From: Sphingomonas sp.
GTDB taxonomy: Bacteria > Pseudomonadota > Alphaproteobacteria > Sphingomonadales > Sphingomonadaceae
Length of the DNA: 64,000 nucleotides
Direction: 5' to 3'
Assembly (NCBI GenBank): GCA_003248865.1
Contig: QFPK01000012.1
Location: forward strand, 35,384-99,383
The position numbers and the translations under genes were made by a program. Within the stretch, counting starts at the first letter, position 1; each line of letters starts with the position of its first letter. This document shows, piece by piece, positions 26,003 to 34,374 of the stretch. The notes under the pieces were generated by a model. That model made no database searches. It had not been told where the DNA came from and saw only the letters and a list, made by a program, of their open reading frames with translations.

Positions 26003-27307
26003 ATGAACAATGACGATCTCCCTGCGGGCAACCGCCGCCGTCCGAAGCCGGATGTGCTGTCGATCGGCAACCACCGGCTGAAACCCGCCACGCTGATGAT
26101 GGGCCATGGCTATGACCCGTCCTTGTCGGAAGGGGCGCTGAAGCCGCCGATCTTCCTCACCTCCACCTTCGTGTTCGAATCGGCGGCCGCCGGGAAGCGC
26201 TTCTTCGAGGGCGTGACGGGCAAGCGCCCGGGCGGGGCGGAGGGGCTGATCTATTCCCGCTTCAACGGCCCCAATCAGGAGATATTGGAGGACCGGCTGT
26301 CGATCTGGGAGGAGGCCGAGGACGCGCTGAGTTTCTCCTCCGGCATGTCGGCCATCGCGACCCTGTTGATGACCTTCTGCCAGCCCGGCGACATCGTGGT
26401 GCATTCCGGCCCGCTCTATGCCGCGACCGAGACGCTGATCGCGCGCATATTGGGCAAGTTCGGCGTGGGCTGGCTGGACTTTCCGGCGGGCGCCAGCGAG
26501 GCCGAGATCGAGGCCGTGGTGGCGGCCGCGAAGGCGAAGGGGCGCGTCGCGCTGATCTATCTGGAAAGCCCGGCGAACCCCACCAACGCGCTGGTGGATG
26601 TGGAGGCGGTGCGCTGCGTCCGCGACCGGCTGCTGGGCGCGGAGGACGGGCCGCCGATCGCCATCGACAACACTTTCCTGGGGCCCTTGTGGCAGAAGCC
26701 GCTGGCGCATGGCGCGGAGCTGAGCATCTACAGCCTGACGAAATATGCCGGGGGCCATTCCGATCTGGTGGCTGGCGCCGTGGTGGGCGCGGCGCGGCTG
26801 ATCAACCCCATCCGCATGATGCGCAACACCATAGGCACCATCGCGGACCCCAACACGGCGTGGATGCTGCTGCGCAGCCTGGAGACGCTGGAGCTGCGCA
26901 TGAGCCGTGCGGGCGAGAATGCCGCGAAGGTGTGCGAGTTCCTGCGCGCGCATCCCAAGGTGGAACATGTCGGCTATCTGGGCTTTCTGGCCGACGATCC
27001 GTCGTCGCAGGGGGACATTTATCGCCGCCACTGCACGGGGGCGGGTTCCACCTTCTCGCTGTATCTGAAGGGGGGCGAGCGCGAGGCCTTTGCCTTCCTC
27101 GATGCACTCACCATCGCCAAGCTGGCCGTCAGCCTGGGCGGCACCGAAACGCTCGCTTCCGCGCCCGCCGCGATGACGCACCTGTCCGTGCCGGACGCGC
27201 GAAAAGCCTTGCTGGGGATCATGGACAATCTTGTCCGAATCTCGATAGGCGTGGAAGACGCCGACGACCTGATTGCCGATTTCACCCAGGCGCTGGAGAA
27301 GATCTGA
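26003..27307 (+). CDS. Cys/Met metabolism PLP-dependent enzyme (cystathionine gamma-lyase/synthase family)
   Basis: 434 aa. PLP-binding lysine K247 in SIYSLTKYAGGHSDLVAG; other family motifs are PPIFLTSTFVFES, YSRFNGPNQEILEDRL, SFSSGMSAIATLL, YLESPANPTNALVDV and IAIDNTFLGP. The family includes cystathionine gamma-synthase, cystathionine lyases and methionine gamma-lyase, and the exact reaction cannot be fixed from sequence. The N-terminal 25 residues (NRRRPKPDVLSIGNHRL) are an extension. GGAAGGAGCG precedes ATG 26003. First gene of a run ending at folP. Confidence 0.9.
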   Translation: MNNDDLPAGNRRRPKPDVLSIGNHRLKPATLMMGHGYDPSLSEGALKPPIFLTSTFVFESAAAGKRFFEGVTGKRPGGAEGLIYSRFNGPNQEILEDRLSIWEEAEDALSFSSGMSAIATLLMTFCQPGDIVVHSGPLYAATETLIARILGKFGVGWLDFPAGASEAEIEAVVAAAKAKGRVALIYLESPANPTNALVDVEAVRCVRDRLLGAEDGPPIAIDNTFLGPLWQKPLAHGAELSIYSLTKYAGGHSDLVAGAVVGAARLINPIRMMRNTIGTIADPNTAWMLLRSLETLELRMSRAGENAAKVCEFLRAHPKVEHVGYLGFLADDPSSQGDIYRRHCTGAGSTFSLYLKGGEREAFAFLDALTIAKLAVSLGGTETLASAPAAMTHLSVPDARKALLGIMDNLVRISIGVEDADDLIADFTQALEKI

Positions 27308-28102
27308 ATGAAACGCGTATTCGCCGTCCTGCTGTTGTTGACGGCCACCCCCACGCTGGCCTGGGGCCAGAACGGCCACCGCATCACCGGCGCCATTGCA
27401 GACAAGCATCTGTCGCCGAAGGCGCGTGCCGGCGTGACGGAGATACTGGGCACGGAAACGCTGGCGGAAGCCTCCGTCTGGCCGGATTTCATGCGGTCCG
27501 CGCCCGACAGTTTCTGGCAGAAGGACTCCGTGCCCTTCCATTATGTGACCATCCCTGTCGGCGGGACAGCCTATTCCGGGGCGCCGCCGCAGGGCGATGC
27601 CGCGACGGCGCTGGCGAAATATTCCGCCGTGCTGCGCGATCCGCGCGCCAGCCTGTCTGACCGGCAGACGGCGCTGCGCTTCGTGATCCATATCGTGGGC
27701 GATCTCTCCCAGCCGCTGCATGTGGGGCGTGAGGGCGACCGGGGCGGCAATGATGTGAAGGTCAGCTTCTTCGGCGACCCCACCAACCTGCATACGCTGT
27801 GGGATACGCTGCTGGTAGAGAACCAGAATCTGTCGTTCAGCGAATGGACGCCCTGGCTGCTGGCGGCGGCGACGCCTCAGCAGATGCGGGAATGGTCCAG
27901 CCCGGACCCGATGCAGTGGATCGCGGACAGCATCGTCGTGCGCGAGACGATCTATCCGGCCAATCCGGAGCTGGGCTATTCCTATGTGTTCCAGCAGAAC
28001 GACAATCTGCGCCGGCAGCTGACCAAGGGCGGGTTCCGGCTGGCCAGCTATCTGAACGCACTGTTCGACGCGCCCGTTCCCGCGCCGGGGAAGCAGAAGT
28101 GA
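27308..28102 (+). CDS. S1/P1 family nuclease
   Basis: 264 aa. Signal peptide ending LAW|G so that the mature protein begins at or near W19, whose amino group is a zinc ligand in P1 nuclease; then GQNGHRITGAIADKHL, WPDFMR, HYVTIPVG, FVIHIVGDLSQPLHVGREGDRGGNDVKVSFFG and NLHTLWDT, which supply the remaining trinuclear-zinc ligands. Secreted or periplasmic nuclease active on single-stranded nucleic acids, useful for phosphate and nucleoside scavenging. Starts directly after the metC-type stop codon and overlaps mtnP by four bases (GTGA). Confidence 0.94.
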   Translation: MKRVFAVLLLLTATPTLAWGQNGHRITGAIADKHLSPKARAGVTEILGTETLAEASVWPDFMRSAPDSFWQKDSVPFHYVTIPVGGTAYSGAPPQGDAATALAKYSAVLRDPRASLSDRQTALRFVIHIVGDLSQPLHVGREGDRGGNDVKVSFFGDPTNLHTLWDTLLVENQNLSFSEWTPWLLAAATPQQMREWSSPDPMQWIADSIVVRETIYPANPELGYSYVFQQNDNLRRQLTKGGFRLASYLNALFDAPVPAPGKQK

Positions 28103-28962
28103 AGCTGGGCATCATCGGCGGCAGCGGGCTCTATGCGCTTCCCCAGCTGGAGGCCGTGCACCGCCATGCGCAGGAAACGCCCTGGGGCTGGCCCTCCGAC
28201 GTGCTGGTGGAAGGCGTGATCGCGGACCTGCCGGTGGTGTTCCTGCCGCGCCACGGGCCGCACCACGCCATTGCTCCCCATGAGATCAACTATCGCGCCA
28301 ATATCGCGGCGCTGAAGGCCATCGGCTGCACGGCCGTGGTGTCGGTGGCCGCCTGCGGCAGCTTCACCGACGATCTGCCGCCCGGCACGCTGGCGGTGCC
28401 GCACCAGATCGTGGACCGCACACAGGGCCGGGCCGACAGCTTCTTCGGCGGCGGGCTGGTCGCGCATGTCAGCCTGGCGGACCCCATCGCCACCGAGCTT
28501 GCGGATGCCATATTGGCCGCCGCCACCGGGATCGGCGCGCCCGCGAAGGGCGGCGGCACCTATCTGGCGGTGCAGGGCCCGCGCTTCGCCACGCGGGCGG
28601 AAAGCCGGCTGGCGAAGGCACAGGGGCTGGACATCGTGGGGATGACGGCGATGCCCGAGGCCGCGCTCGCCCGCGAGGCGGAGATGGCCTATGCGATCGC
28701 CGCCTTCGTGACCGATTTCGACGGCTGGAAGGAAGAGGCGGTGACTACCTCCGCCGTGCTGGAAGTGATGGCGGCGAACCGCACCCGCTCGCAGATGCTG
28801 GTCGCGGCGCTGTGCGCCGAACTGGCGCGGCGCCCGCTGCCCCAGCCCAGCCGGGAAGGGTGGGAGACGGCGCTGGATCAGGCGATCGTCACCCCGCGCA
28901 ACGCCTGGCCCACCGGAGCCGCCGCCCATCTGCGCGCCATCGCGCCCCGTCTCTTCAGCTGA
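28099..28962 (+). CDS. mtnP: S-methyl-5'-thioadenosine phosphorylase
   Basis: 287 aa. Cleaves methylthioadenosine with phosphate to adenine and methylthioribose-1-phosphate. Seen: LGIIGGSGLY at the N-terminus, FLPRHGPHHAIAPHEINYRANI, GTYLAVQGPRFATRAES and VGMTAMPEAALAREAEMAYA, all typical of the MTAP group of purine phosphorylases. Start is GTG 28099 overlapping the upstream stop. Lies next to apt, which reuses the adenine released, so the pair is a purine salvage unit. Confidence 0.95.
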   Translation: MKLGIIGGSGLYALPQLEAVHRHAQETPWGWPSDVLVEGVIADLPVVFLPRHGPHHAIAPHEINYRANIAALKAIGCTAVVSVAACGSFTDDLPPGTLAVPHQIVDRTQGRADSFFGGGLVAHVSLADPIATELADAILAAATGIGAPAKGGGTYLAVQGPRFATRAESRLAKAQGLDIVGMTAMPEAALAREAEMAYAIAAFVTDFDGWKEEAVTTSAVLEVMAANRTRSQMLVAALCAELARRPLPQPSREGWETALDQAIVTPRNAWPTGAAAHLRAIAPRLFS

Positions 28963-28971
28963 AAGCCCGCC

Positions 28972-29496
28972 ATGCTCGACACCATTTCTGCCCGCGTGCG
29001 GGTGATCCCGGATTTTCCCAAGGCCGGAATCCAGTTCCGGGACCTGACGCCCCTGCTGGCGGACGGTGCCGCCTTTCAGGCCACCACGGCCGCGCTGGCG
29101 GAGCGGGCGGGCGACTTCGACCAGATCGCGGGTGTGGAGGCGCGGGGCTTCCTGTTCGGCGCGGCGCTGGCGCAGCTGACGGGGCGCGGGCTGGTGATCG
29201 TGCGCAAGCCGGGCAAGTTGCCGGCCGCCACCATCGGCCATGATTATGATCTGGAATATGGCACCGACCGGCTGGAGCTGCACGCCGACGCGGTGGCGCC
29301 GGGGACACGCGTCCTGCTGGTGGATGATGTGCTGGCCACGGGCGGCACGGCGGAAGCCGCCGTCACCCTGCTGCGCAAGGCGGGCGCCATCGTGGAGCGA
29401 GCTCTGTTCGTGATGGAGCTGGACGGGCTGCCGGGCGCCGCGCGGCTGAAGGCGCAGGGCGTGGAGCCGGTGAGCCTGCTGCATTACCCGGCCTGA
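28972..29496 (+). CDS. apt: Adenine phosphoribosyltransferase
   Basis: 174 aa, normal Apt length. Converts adenine and PRPP to AMP. N-terminal VRVIPDFPKAGIQFRDLTPLLADG, the IAGVEARGFLFGAALA segment, and the PRPP-binding loop VLLVDDVLATGGTAEAA. Cytoplasmic. The last base of its stop is shared with the folP start (TGATG). Context with mtnP fits salvage of adenine from polyamine or S-adenosylmethionine metabolism. Confidence 0.97.
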   Translation: MLDTISARVRVIPDFPKAGIQFRDLTPLLADGAAFQATTAALAERAGDFDQIAGVEARGFLFGAALAQLTGRGLVIVRKPGKLPAATIGHDYDLEYGTDRLELHADAVAPGTRVLLVDDVLATGGTAEAAVTLLRKAGAIVERALFVMELDGLPGAARLKAQGVEPVSLLHYPA

Positions 29497-30287
29497 TGGG
29501 CAGCACCGCCATCCCCCGCATCATGGGGATACTGAACGTTACGCCGGACAGTTTTTCCGACGGCGGCCGCCACGCCGACCCGGTGGCGGCGGGGCTGGCT
29601 CTGCGCGAGGCCGGTGCGGACATCGTGGACGTGGGCGGCGAAAGCACCCGCCCCGGCGCCACCCCGGTGCCGCTGGATGAGGAACTGCGCCGCACCATCC
29701 CCGTGGTCACGGCGCTGGTGAAGGCAGGCGTGCCCGTTTCCATCGACACCATGAAGGCCGAGGTCATGCGGCAGGCGGCCGATGTGGGCGCGGTGATGCT
29801 GAACGATGTCTCGGCGCTGGCGGCGGACCCCGCCAGCCTGTCCGTCGCGGCCGCCTGCACGGCCGATGTGGTGCTGATGCACATGCCCGGCGACCCGCGC
29901 ACCATGCAGAGCCTTGCCAGCTATGACGACCCGGTGACCGACGTGATCGCCCATCTGCAGGCTCGGATCGCAGCGGCCGAGGCGGCCGGGATCGCGCGCA
30001 GCCGCCTCATCGCGGACCCGGGCATCGGCTTCGGCAAGGGGGTGGCGCACAACCTTGCCATCCTCAGGCAGCTGGCGGATTTCCATGTGCTGGGCGTGCC
30101 GCTGATGCTGGCGGCCAGCCGGAAATCGGTGATCCCCTCGGTGATCGGCCCCACGCCGCCCTCGGAACGCCTGCCCGGCAGCCTGGCGATGGCGCTGCGC
30201 GGCGCGGAAGCGGGTGTGGCCTGGGTGCGGGTGCATGATGTCGCCGAAACCCGGCAGGCGCTGCTGATGTGGGCGGCCATGCGCTGA
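29496..30287 (+). CDS. folP: Dihydropteroate synthase
   Basis: 263 aa. Joins 4-aminobenzoate to the pterin diphosphate in folate synthesis; target of sulphonamides. Motifs: MGILNVTPDSFSDGGR, DIVDVGGESTRPGATPV, VPVSIDTMKAEV, LNDVSAL, LMHMPGDPRTMQ, IADPGIGFGKG, MLAASRKSV and VRVHDVAETRQAL. Length and motifs are complete. One-base overlap with apt. Confidence 0.97.
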   Translation: MGSTAIPRIMGILNVTPDSFSDGGRHADPVAAGLALREAGADIVDVGGESTRPGATPVPLDEELRRTIPVVTALVKAGVPVSIDTMKAEVMRQAADVGAVMLNDVSALAADPASLSVAAACTADVVLMHMPGDPRTMQSLASYDDPVTDVIAHLQARIAAAEAAGIARSRLIADPGIGFGKGVAHNLAILRQLADFHVLGVPLMLAASRKSVIPSVIGPTPPSERLPGSLAMALRGAEAGVAWVRVHDVAETRQALLMWAAMR

Positions 30288-30360
30288 TGGCTTGCGCCCG
30301 GGGGCAGGGGGGCGCAAGAAGATCGTTCGAATTCAAGCCACAATCCTTGGGAGACCGCGA

Positions 30361-30876
30361 ATGGCCATCAACCGCAAGGGCGAGAAATCGCTTCTGGATC
30401 ATGACGAATGGACGCTGGTGGAAAGCACCCACCTGCCGGAGGTGAAATCCCTGTCTGACGCGGATCTGGCCGCGGCCGGCAAGCGGCTGCGCGACCTGCG
30501 CAACAAGCAGCGTGATCTGGGCCATGAAAAGCGCCGCATCGCGCGCGGCAAGGCAGAGCCGCGCGGCGGCAGCTTCCCCGGCACCTATGAAGGGCCGAAG
30601 CGCAAGAAGCAGGTGTTCGCCCATGCCCTGCGCCGGGTGAACGACGAGGCCGGCCGCCGCAGTGCCGCCGCCTCGCGCGCCTCCATCGTGGAATCCCAGC
30701 ACCGCGCGCTGGCGAAGAAGCGCAGGGCCGCCTCCACCCGCCCCGCAAACACCCGCACGGCGGCGGCCGGCAAGGCCGAGATCACCAACAGCAAGTCCGT
30801 GACGAAGGTGCACGGCGCCAAGGTCGGTTCGGTCTCCGCCCAGGGCAAGAAGGCGCAGGCGAAAAAGGACGGCTGA
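30361..30876 (+). CDS. Conserved-looking basic protein of unknown function
   Basis: 171 aa, very rich in Lys, Arg and Ala. N-terminal half reads NRKGEKSLLDHDEWTLVESTHLPEVKSLSDADLAAAGKRLRDLRNKQRDLGHEKRRIARGKAEPRGGSFPGTYEG, with a helical charged segment; the C-terminal half is a basic low-complexity region (KKRRAASTRPANTRTAAAGK, ending KKAQAKKDG). GGGAGACCGCG precedes ATG 30361, and codon positions look like coding sequence. No recognised domain. The composition would suit nucleic-acid binding, but this is inference. About 70 bp after folP. Confidence 0.75.
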   Translation: MAINRKGEKSLLDHDEWTLVESTHLPEVKSLSDADLAAAGKRLRDLRNKQRDLGHEKRRIARGKAEPRGGSFPGTYEGPKRKKQVFAHALRRVNDEAGRRSAAASRASIVESQHRALAKKRRAASTRPANTRTAAAGKAEITNSKSVTKVHGAKVGSVSAQGKKAQAKKDG

Positions 30877-30884
30877 GGGGTTTT

Positions 30885-31000
30885 TGTCGGGCCAGGGCCA
30901 GAGGCAATATTTGTGCGCCACGCGGGCAGGGAAATAGTTTCCCTGCCCTCCTGAAGTTGGCGTTAAGGCCTGTTTCCAGATTTGCGTGTGTGATGTGGTT
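30885..31000 (+). repeat. Multi-hairpin intergenic element, degenerate copy F
   Basis: Between the convergent basic-protein gene and the small lipoprotein genes. The T-run (TTTTTG) and hairpin 1 at 30926-30946 (GCAGGGAAA TAG TTTCCCTGC) are clear, as is AAGTTGGCGTTAAGG and TGTGGTTTGATCGCC. The central hairpin is decayed (GCCCGCAGCACCGCTGCGGC and ACAGGCGGCG remain). Hairpins 3 and 4 are not recognisable. The remainder to 31090 shows no gene. Confidence 0.7.
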
Positions 31001-31090
31001 TGATCGCCCGCAGCACCGCTGCGGCACTTTTCCCACCACAGGCGGCGAAAGGACCTGCAGAGCCGCCCCGGTCAATTCCCAAACTGTATA

Positions 31091-31405
31091 TTAGCCCCGG
31101 AGGAAGCAGCCGAGCCCGGCGCGGACCACGACTCCGACGGTTTCCGGATCCAGATCCCGCTTCAGCAGGTCCATGATCTGCTTCTGGGTGAGGTTCGCGG
31201 GCGAGTTGTTCACGAGCTTGGCCACGCGCTGGAGGGATTTCAGCTGGTTGACCGACAGGTCCTTGCCCATCGGTTCGGCCATGCAGCTGGCCATCGGCTC
31301 TGACAGCCCGGCATCCATCAGCGCGGAGCGGACCTGCGCCTGCTTGGTGGTGGCGCAGGCGCTGAGCGCGAGCAGCGCGGCTGAGATGGCGAGAGGGCGC
31401 ATCAT
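31091..31405 (-). CDS. Small lipoprotein, second of a tandem paralogous pair
   Basis: 104 aa from ATG 31405. Lipoprotein signal MMRPLAISAALLALSAC, then a mostly helical region: VRSALMDAGLSEPMASCMAEPMGKDLSVNQLKSLQRVAKLVNNSPANLTQKQIMDLLKRDLDPETVGVVVRAGLGC. It shares an organisation with the upstream gene product: lipobox, a G-(L/F)-x8-C motif, LSVxQLxSLQ, and a DPxT near the end followed by a cysteine. The start overlaps the stop of that gene by four bases. Family unknown to me; periplasmic or membrane-anchored. Confidence 0.8.
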   Translation of the reverse strand: MMRPLAISAALLALSACATTKQAQVRSALMDAGLSEPMASCMAEPMGKDLSVNQLKSLQRVAKLVNNSPANLTQKQIMDLLKRDLDPETVGVVVRAGLGCFLRG

Positions 31406-31746
31406 TGGGCCTGTTCGTTCAGGCGGGCGCGTGCGCATTCGGCGGCGAGCCGTCCGACGATCCGCAGGGTGTCGGGATCGACATGGTTCTGGATGGCATC
31501 GATCACGTCGCCCACCGGCATTTCCCGGATCGGCTTGTCCATCGAGCTTGCGGCCTGCTGCAGCGAGCGCAGCTGGCGGACGGATAGCTGTCGGCCCGCG
31601 CGGGCCGCCAGGCAGCGGGCGTCGGCCTGGGTGAAGCCCACGTCGCGCAGGGCGTTGTTGACCTCGGTCTGCTTGATCGCCGTCACGCAGCCGGACAGCA
31701 GCACAGCTGTCGTCAGGGTCATCAGGAAAGTCCGCAACGCAATCAC
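31402..31746 (-). CDS. Small lipoprotein, first of a tandem paralogous pair
   Basis: 114 aa. Lipobox in TLTTAVLLSGC, then VNNALRDVGFTQADARCLAARAGRQLSVRQLRSLQQAASSMDKPIREMPVGDVIDAIQNHVDPDTLRIVGRLAAECARARL. The LSVRQLRSLQ and HVDPDTL...C elements match the next gene, so the two arose by duplication and diverged. Two conserved cysteines beyond the lipobox cysteine may form a disulphide. Divergent from the sulfotransferase gene (47 bp). Function unknown. Confidence 0.8.
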   Translation of the reverse strand: MIALRTFLMTLTTAVLLSGCVTAIKQTEVNNALRDVGFTQADARCLAARAGRQLSVRQLRSLQQAASSMDKPIREMPVGDVIDAIQNHVDPDTLRIVGRLAAECARARLNEQAQ

Positions 31747-31793
31747 TCCTGCCTTCTAAATGCCTCGCTCGGCTTATAAGGGCCTTTGCCGAG

Positions 31794-33077
31794 ATGGATA
31801 TGTCTTCGTTGCCGCATGCCAGTCATTTTCGCCCACTCCACCTTCGGATGATGATGGGGGCCTTACGATCCGCCTGGAATGCCGGGCTGTTCCAGCCGGT
31901 GGACCTGAGCCCGGAGAGGCTGCGCGCCATTGCCGAGAAGGACACCGGACTGACCATGGACCGGTCGGACCGGGCGCTGTTCGATTCGCAGCTGGCGGTG
32001 CTGTTGCCGGCCCTGCATGAAGAAGCGCGGCTGACGGATTTCGGCCGGCTGGTGTCGCACGGGTCGCTGCTGAAGCTGATGAAGGAGCGGCTCTGGTTCG
32101 ATGCCATCATGGCCGAGCATCCGGAGATCGACCGCATCGAGCTGGCGCCGCCGGTCCTCGTGGTGGGGTCGATGCGGTCCGGCACCACGCGGATGCAGCG
32201 GCTGCTGGCAGCGGACCCGGGCTTCAACGCGCTGAGGCTGTATGAAACGCAGGCGCCCGTGCCGGCGCCAGCCAGTTTCCGGGCGAAAGTCGCCGGGCGG
32301 CGCGATCCGCGCATCGCCCATGTGGGCCGAATCCTGAAGCTGCTGGCCTCCATCAATCCGGCCATCCTCGAGGTACACCCGACCGGCCCCATGGAAGTGG
32401 ATGAGGAGCTGGGACTGCTGGACCAGTCGCTGTCGAGTGCGATGATCGAGGTGCAGAAGCGCATCCCCGGCTTTGCCCGGCACTGCGAGGCGACGGACCA
32501 GACCCCGGCCTATCGCCGGCTGCACCGGTTGCTGAAGCTGAGAACATGGTTCGAGGGCGCCGATCCGGCGAAGCCCTATGTGCTGAAGACGCCGCAGCAT
32601 ATGCAGGACATCGCTGCCCTGCATGCGGTGTTCCCGACCTCTCCGATGATCTTCCTGCACCGCGATCCGGTGCAGCTGGTGGCATCAGGCGCCAGCCTGG
32701 CGTGGAACCAGATGGTGATCCAGTCCGACGATGTAGATCCGCACTGGATCGGGCGGGAATGGCTGCACAAGACCCGGCTTCGGCTGGAGCGGGTTTCGGC
32801 GATGCGCCGGATCATTCCGGCGCGGCAGCAGATCGAGCTGAGCTTTGCCGAAGTGGGGGCGGACTGGCGCGCGGCGATCGCGCGGACCTATGCCATGCTG
32901 GACCGGGAGCTGACCCCGGACGCGCTGGCCGCGATGCAGGCCTATATCGATCGCGCGGCGCGGGAGCATCGCCACGCCCAACACCGCTATCGGCTGGAGG
33001 ATTTCGGGCTGAACGCAGGTGATGTGCGGGATGAGCTGGCGCAATGGGGTGTCGATGCCGAACCGCTGGCTGCCTAG
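31794..33077 (+). CDS. Sulfotransferase family protein
   Basis: 427 aa. The 5'-phosphosulfate-binding loop is VVGSMRSGTTRMQRLL (residues about 123-138), and the 3'-phosphate region is FLHRDPVQLVASGASL. This is the Sulfotransfer_3 type common in sphingomonads and mycobacteria, transferring sulphate from PAPS to an unknown acceptor. The N-terminal 110 residues are helical without recognised motif. Its last 23 bp overlap the serine hydrolase gene with the chosen start of that gene, so the two are probably co-translated. Confidence 0.88.
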   Translation: MDMSSLPHASHFRPLHLRMMMGALRSAWNAGLFQPVDLSPERLRAIAEKDTGLTMDRSDRALFDSQLAVLLPALHEEARLTDFGRLVSHGSLLKLMKERLWFDAIMAEHPEIDRIELAPPVLVVGSMRSGTTRMQRLLAADPGFNALRLYETQAPVPAPASFRAKVAGRRDPRIAHVGRILKLLASINPAILEVHPTGPMEVDEELGLLDQSLSSAMIEVQKRIPGFARHCEATDQTPAYRRLHRLLKLRTWFEGADPAKPYVLKTPQHMQDIAALHAVFPTSPMIFLHRDPVQLVASGASLAWNQMVIQSDDVDPHWIGREWLHKTRLRLERVSAMRRIIPARQQIELSFAEVGADWRAAIARTYAMLDRELTPDALAAMQAYIDRAAREHRHAQHRYRLEDFGLNAGDVRDELAQWGVDAEPLAA

Positions 33078-34374
33078 TCTCGCGCTACTGCTGGCGGCGG
33101 CGCCGGTCGCGGCGGTCTCGCCGGAACTGGGCGGGATCAGTGTGCCCGCCTATGGTCTGGTGGCGCGTGACTTGAAGGGCGGCCAGTTGGTGCTGGCTGA
33201 GGGTGCCGCCGAAGTTGCGCCGGATGGCGGGGTGGCGAGGCCGTTCACGGCGGACAATCCTGTTCGCATCGCCTCCATCTCGAAGGTTGTGGTCGCGCTG
33301 GCGCTGCACCGGCTGGCCGATGCCGGGCGGATCGATCTGGATGGCGACGTGTCGCGCTATCTGGGCTGGACGTTGCGCAATCCTGCCCACCCGCAAGCGC
33401 CGATCAGCATTCGCCAGATGATGCGGCATGAGAGCTCGTTGTCGGATGCGGGGGGTTACTTCTTTCCGCTGGGCGAGCGGCTGCGAGACCATGTGGGGGC
33501 GAAGAGCTTTTCCGCCGCCGCGCCGGGCACCGCCTTTGATTATGCCAATCTGAATCAGGCCATTCTGGGCGAGGTGATCGAGCAGGTGACGGGGCAGCGC
33601 TTCGATCGCGCGGTGCGCGCGCTGGTGCTGGCGCCGCTGGGGATCGACGCCTGCTACAACTGGTCCGGCTGCTCGCCCGCGAAGGTGAAGGCGGGGGCGG
33701 TGATCTATCGCAAGGCGCCGTCCGATGCGGGGCCGTGGGATCCGCAAGGACCCTGGATCGCACAGATCGACGGGACGCGCCCGCCCGACGCGTGCGAGGT
33801 GCGCCTTCGGGACGGCGAGGCCTGCGATCTGGGCCGGTACAAGGTCGGCAGCAACGGCAGCCTGTTCAGCCCGCAGGGGGGCTTGCGGATTTCGCTGGCG
33901 GACCTGTCTGCGCTGGGGCTGGCGCTGTTGAAGGACGATGGGTTCCTGAAGCCTGCGACCCGCGCCAGCCTGTTCCGGCCCGTGGCCGTGAAGGCGGCGG
34001 GGCAGGGCGAGGAAACCGACCCAGGGCTGATGCAATATTGGTCTGAAGGGGGGCTGCACTGTTTTTCGGGCACCGGTGCGGCCGGGGGCGACCAGCCGCT
34101 GAGCCCCCAGCCGCTGATGGGCTGCGGGCATCTGGGCGAGGCCTATGGGCTGAAATCGGCGCTGGTGATCGACCCGGCTGCGGGCACTGCGGTGGCATGG
34201 GCCTTCACCGGCACCTCCGCGCCGCCGCCGCCGGGCACGAAGAGCCGCTTTTCAGCGCCCGAGGAGGCACTGGCGGGCAAGGCGGCTGGCTGGCTGAAAA
34301 ATAGGGGGGCCGTCAGCGCCGGCGTTTCGGCTTCGCCTTCGGCGGCGGTTCCGGCAGCACCCGCGACACCTTGA
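33055..34374 (+). CDS. Beta-lactamase-fold serine hydrolase (class C-like)
   Basis: 439 aa from ATG 33055 (MPNRWLPSLALLLAAAPVAAV, a signal peptide); an upstream GTG at 33049 is possible. Beta-lactamase/PBP-like fold with S74-x-x-K77 in RIASISKVV and Y163-A-N165 in FDYANLN; the family includes esterases, D-aminopeptidases and class C enzymes, so resistance should not be assumed. Several cysteine pairs (CYNWSGC, CEVRLRDGEAC). The last about 20 residues (AVSAGVSASPSAAVPAAPATP) are encoded antisense to the end of the convergent TraB gene (62-bp overlap). Confidence 0.88.
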   Translation: MPNRWLPSLALLLAAAPVAAVSPELGGISVPAYGLVARDLKGGQLVLAEGAAEVAPDGGVARPFTADNPVRIASISKVVVALALHRLADAGRIDLDGDVSRYLGWTLRNPAHPQAPISIRQMMRHESSLSDAGGYFFPLGERLRDHVGAKSFSAAAPGTAFDYANLNQAILGEVIEQVTGQRFDRAVRALVLAPLGIDACYNWSGCSPAKVKAGAVIYRKAPSDAGPWDPQGPWIAQIDGTRPPDACEVRLRDGEACDLGRYKVGSNGSLFSPQGGLRISLADLSALGLALLKDDGFLKPATRASLFRPVAVKAAGQGEETDPGLMQYWSEGGLHCFSGTGAAGGDQPLSPQPLMGCGHLGEAYGLKSALVIDPAAGTAVAWAFTGTSAPPPPGTKSRFSAPEEALAGKAAGWLKNRGAVSAGVSASPSAAVPAAPATP

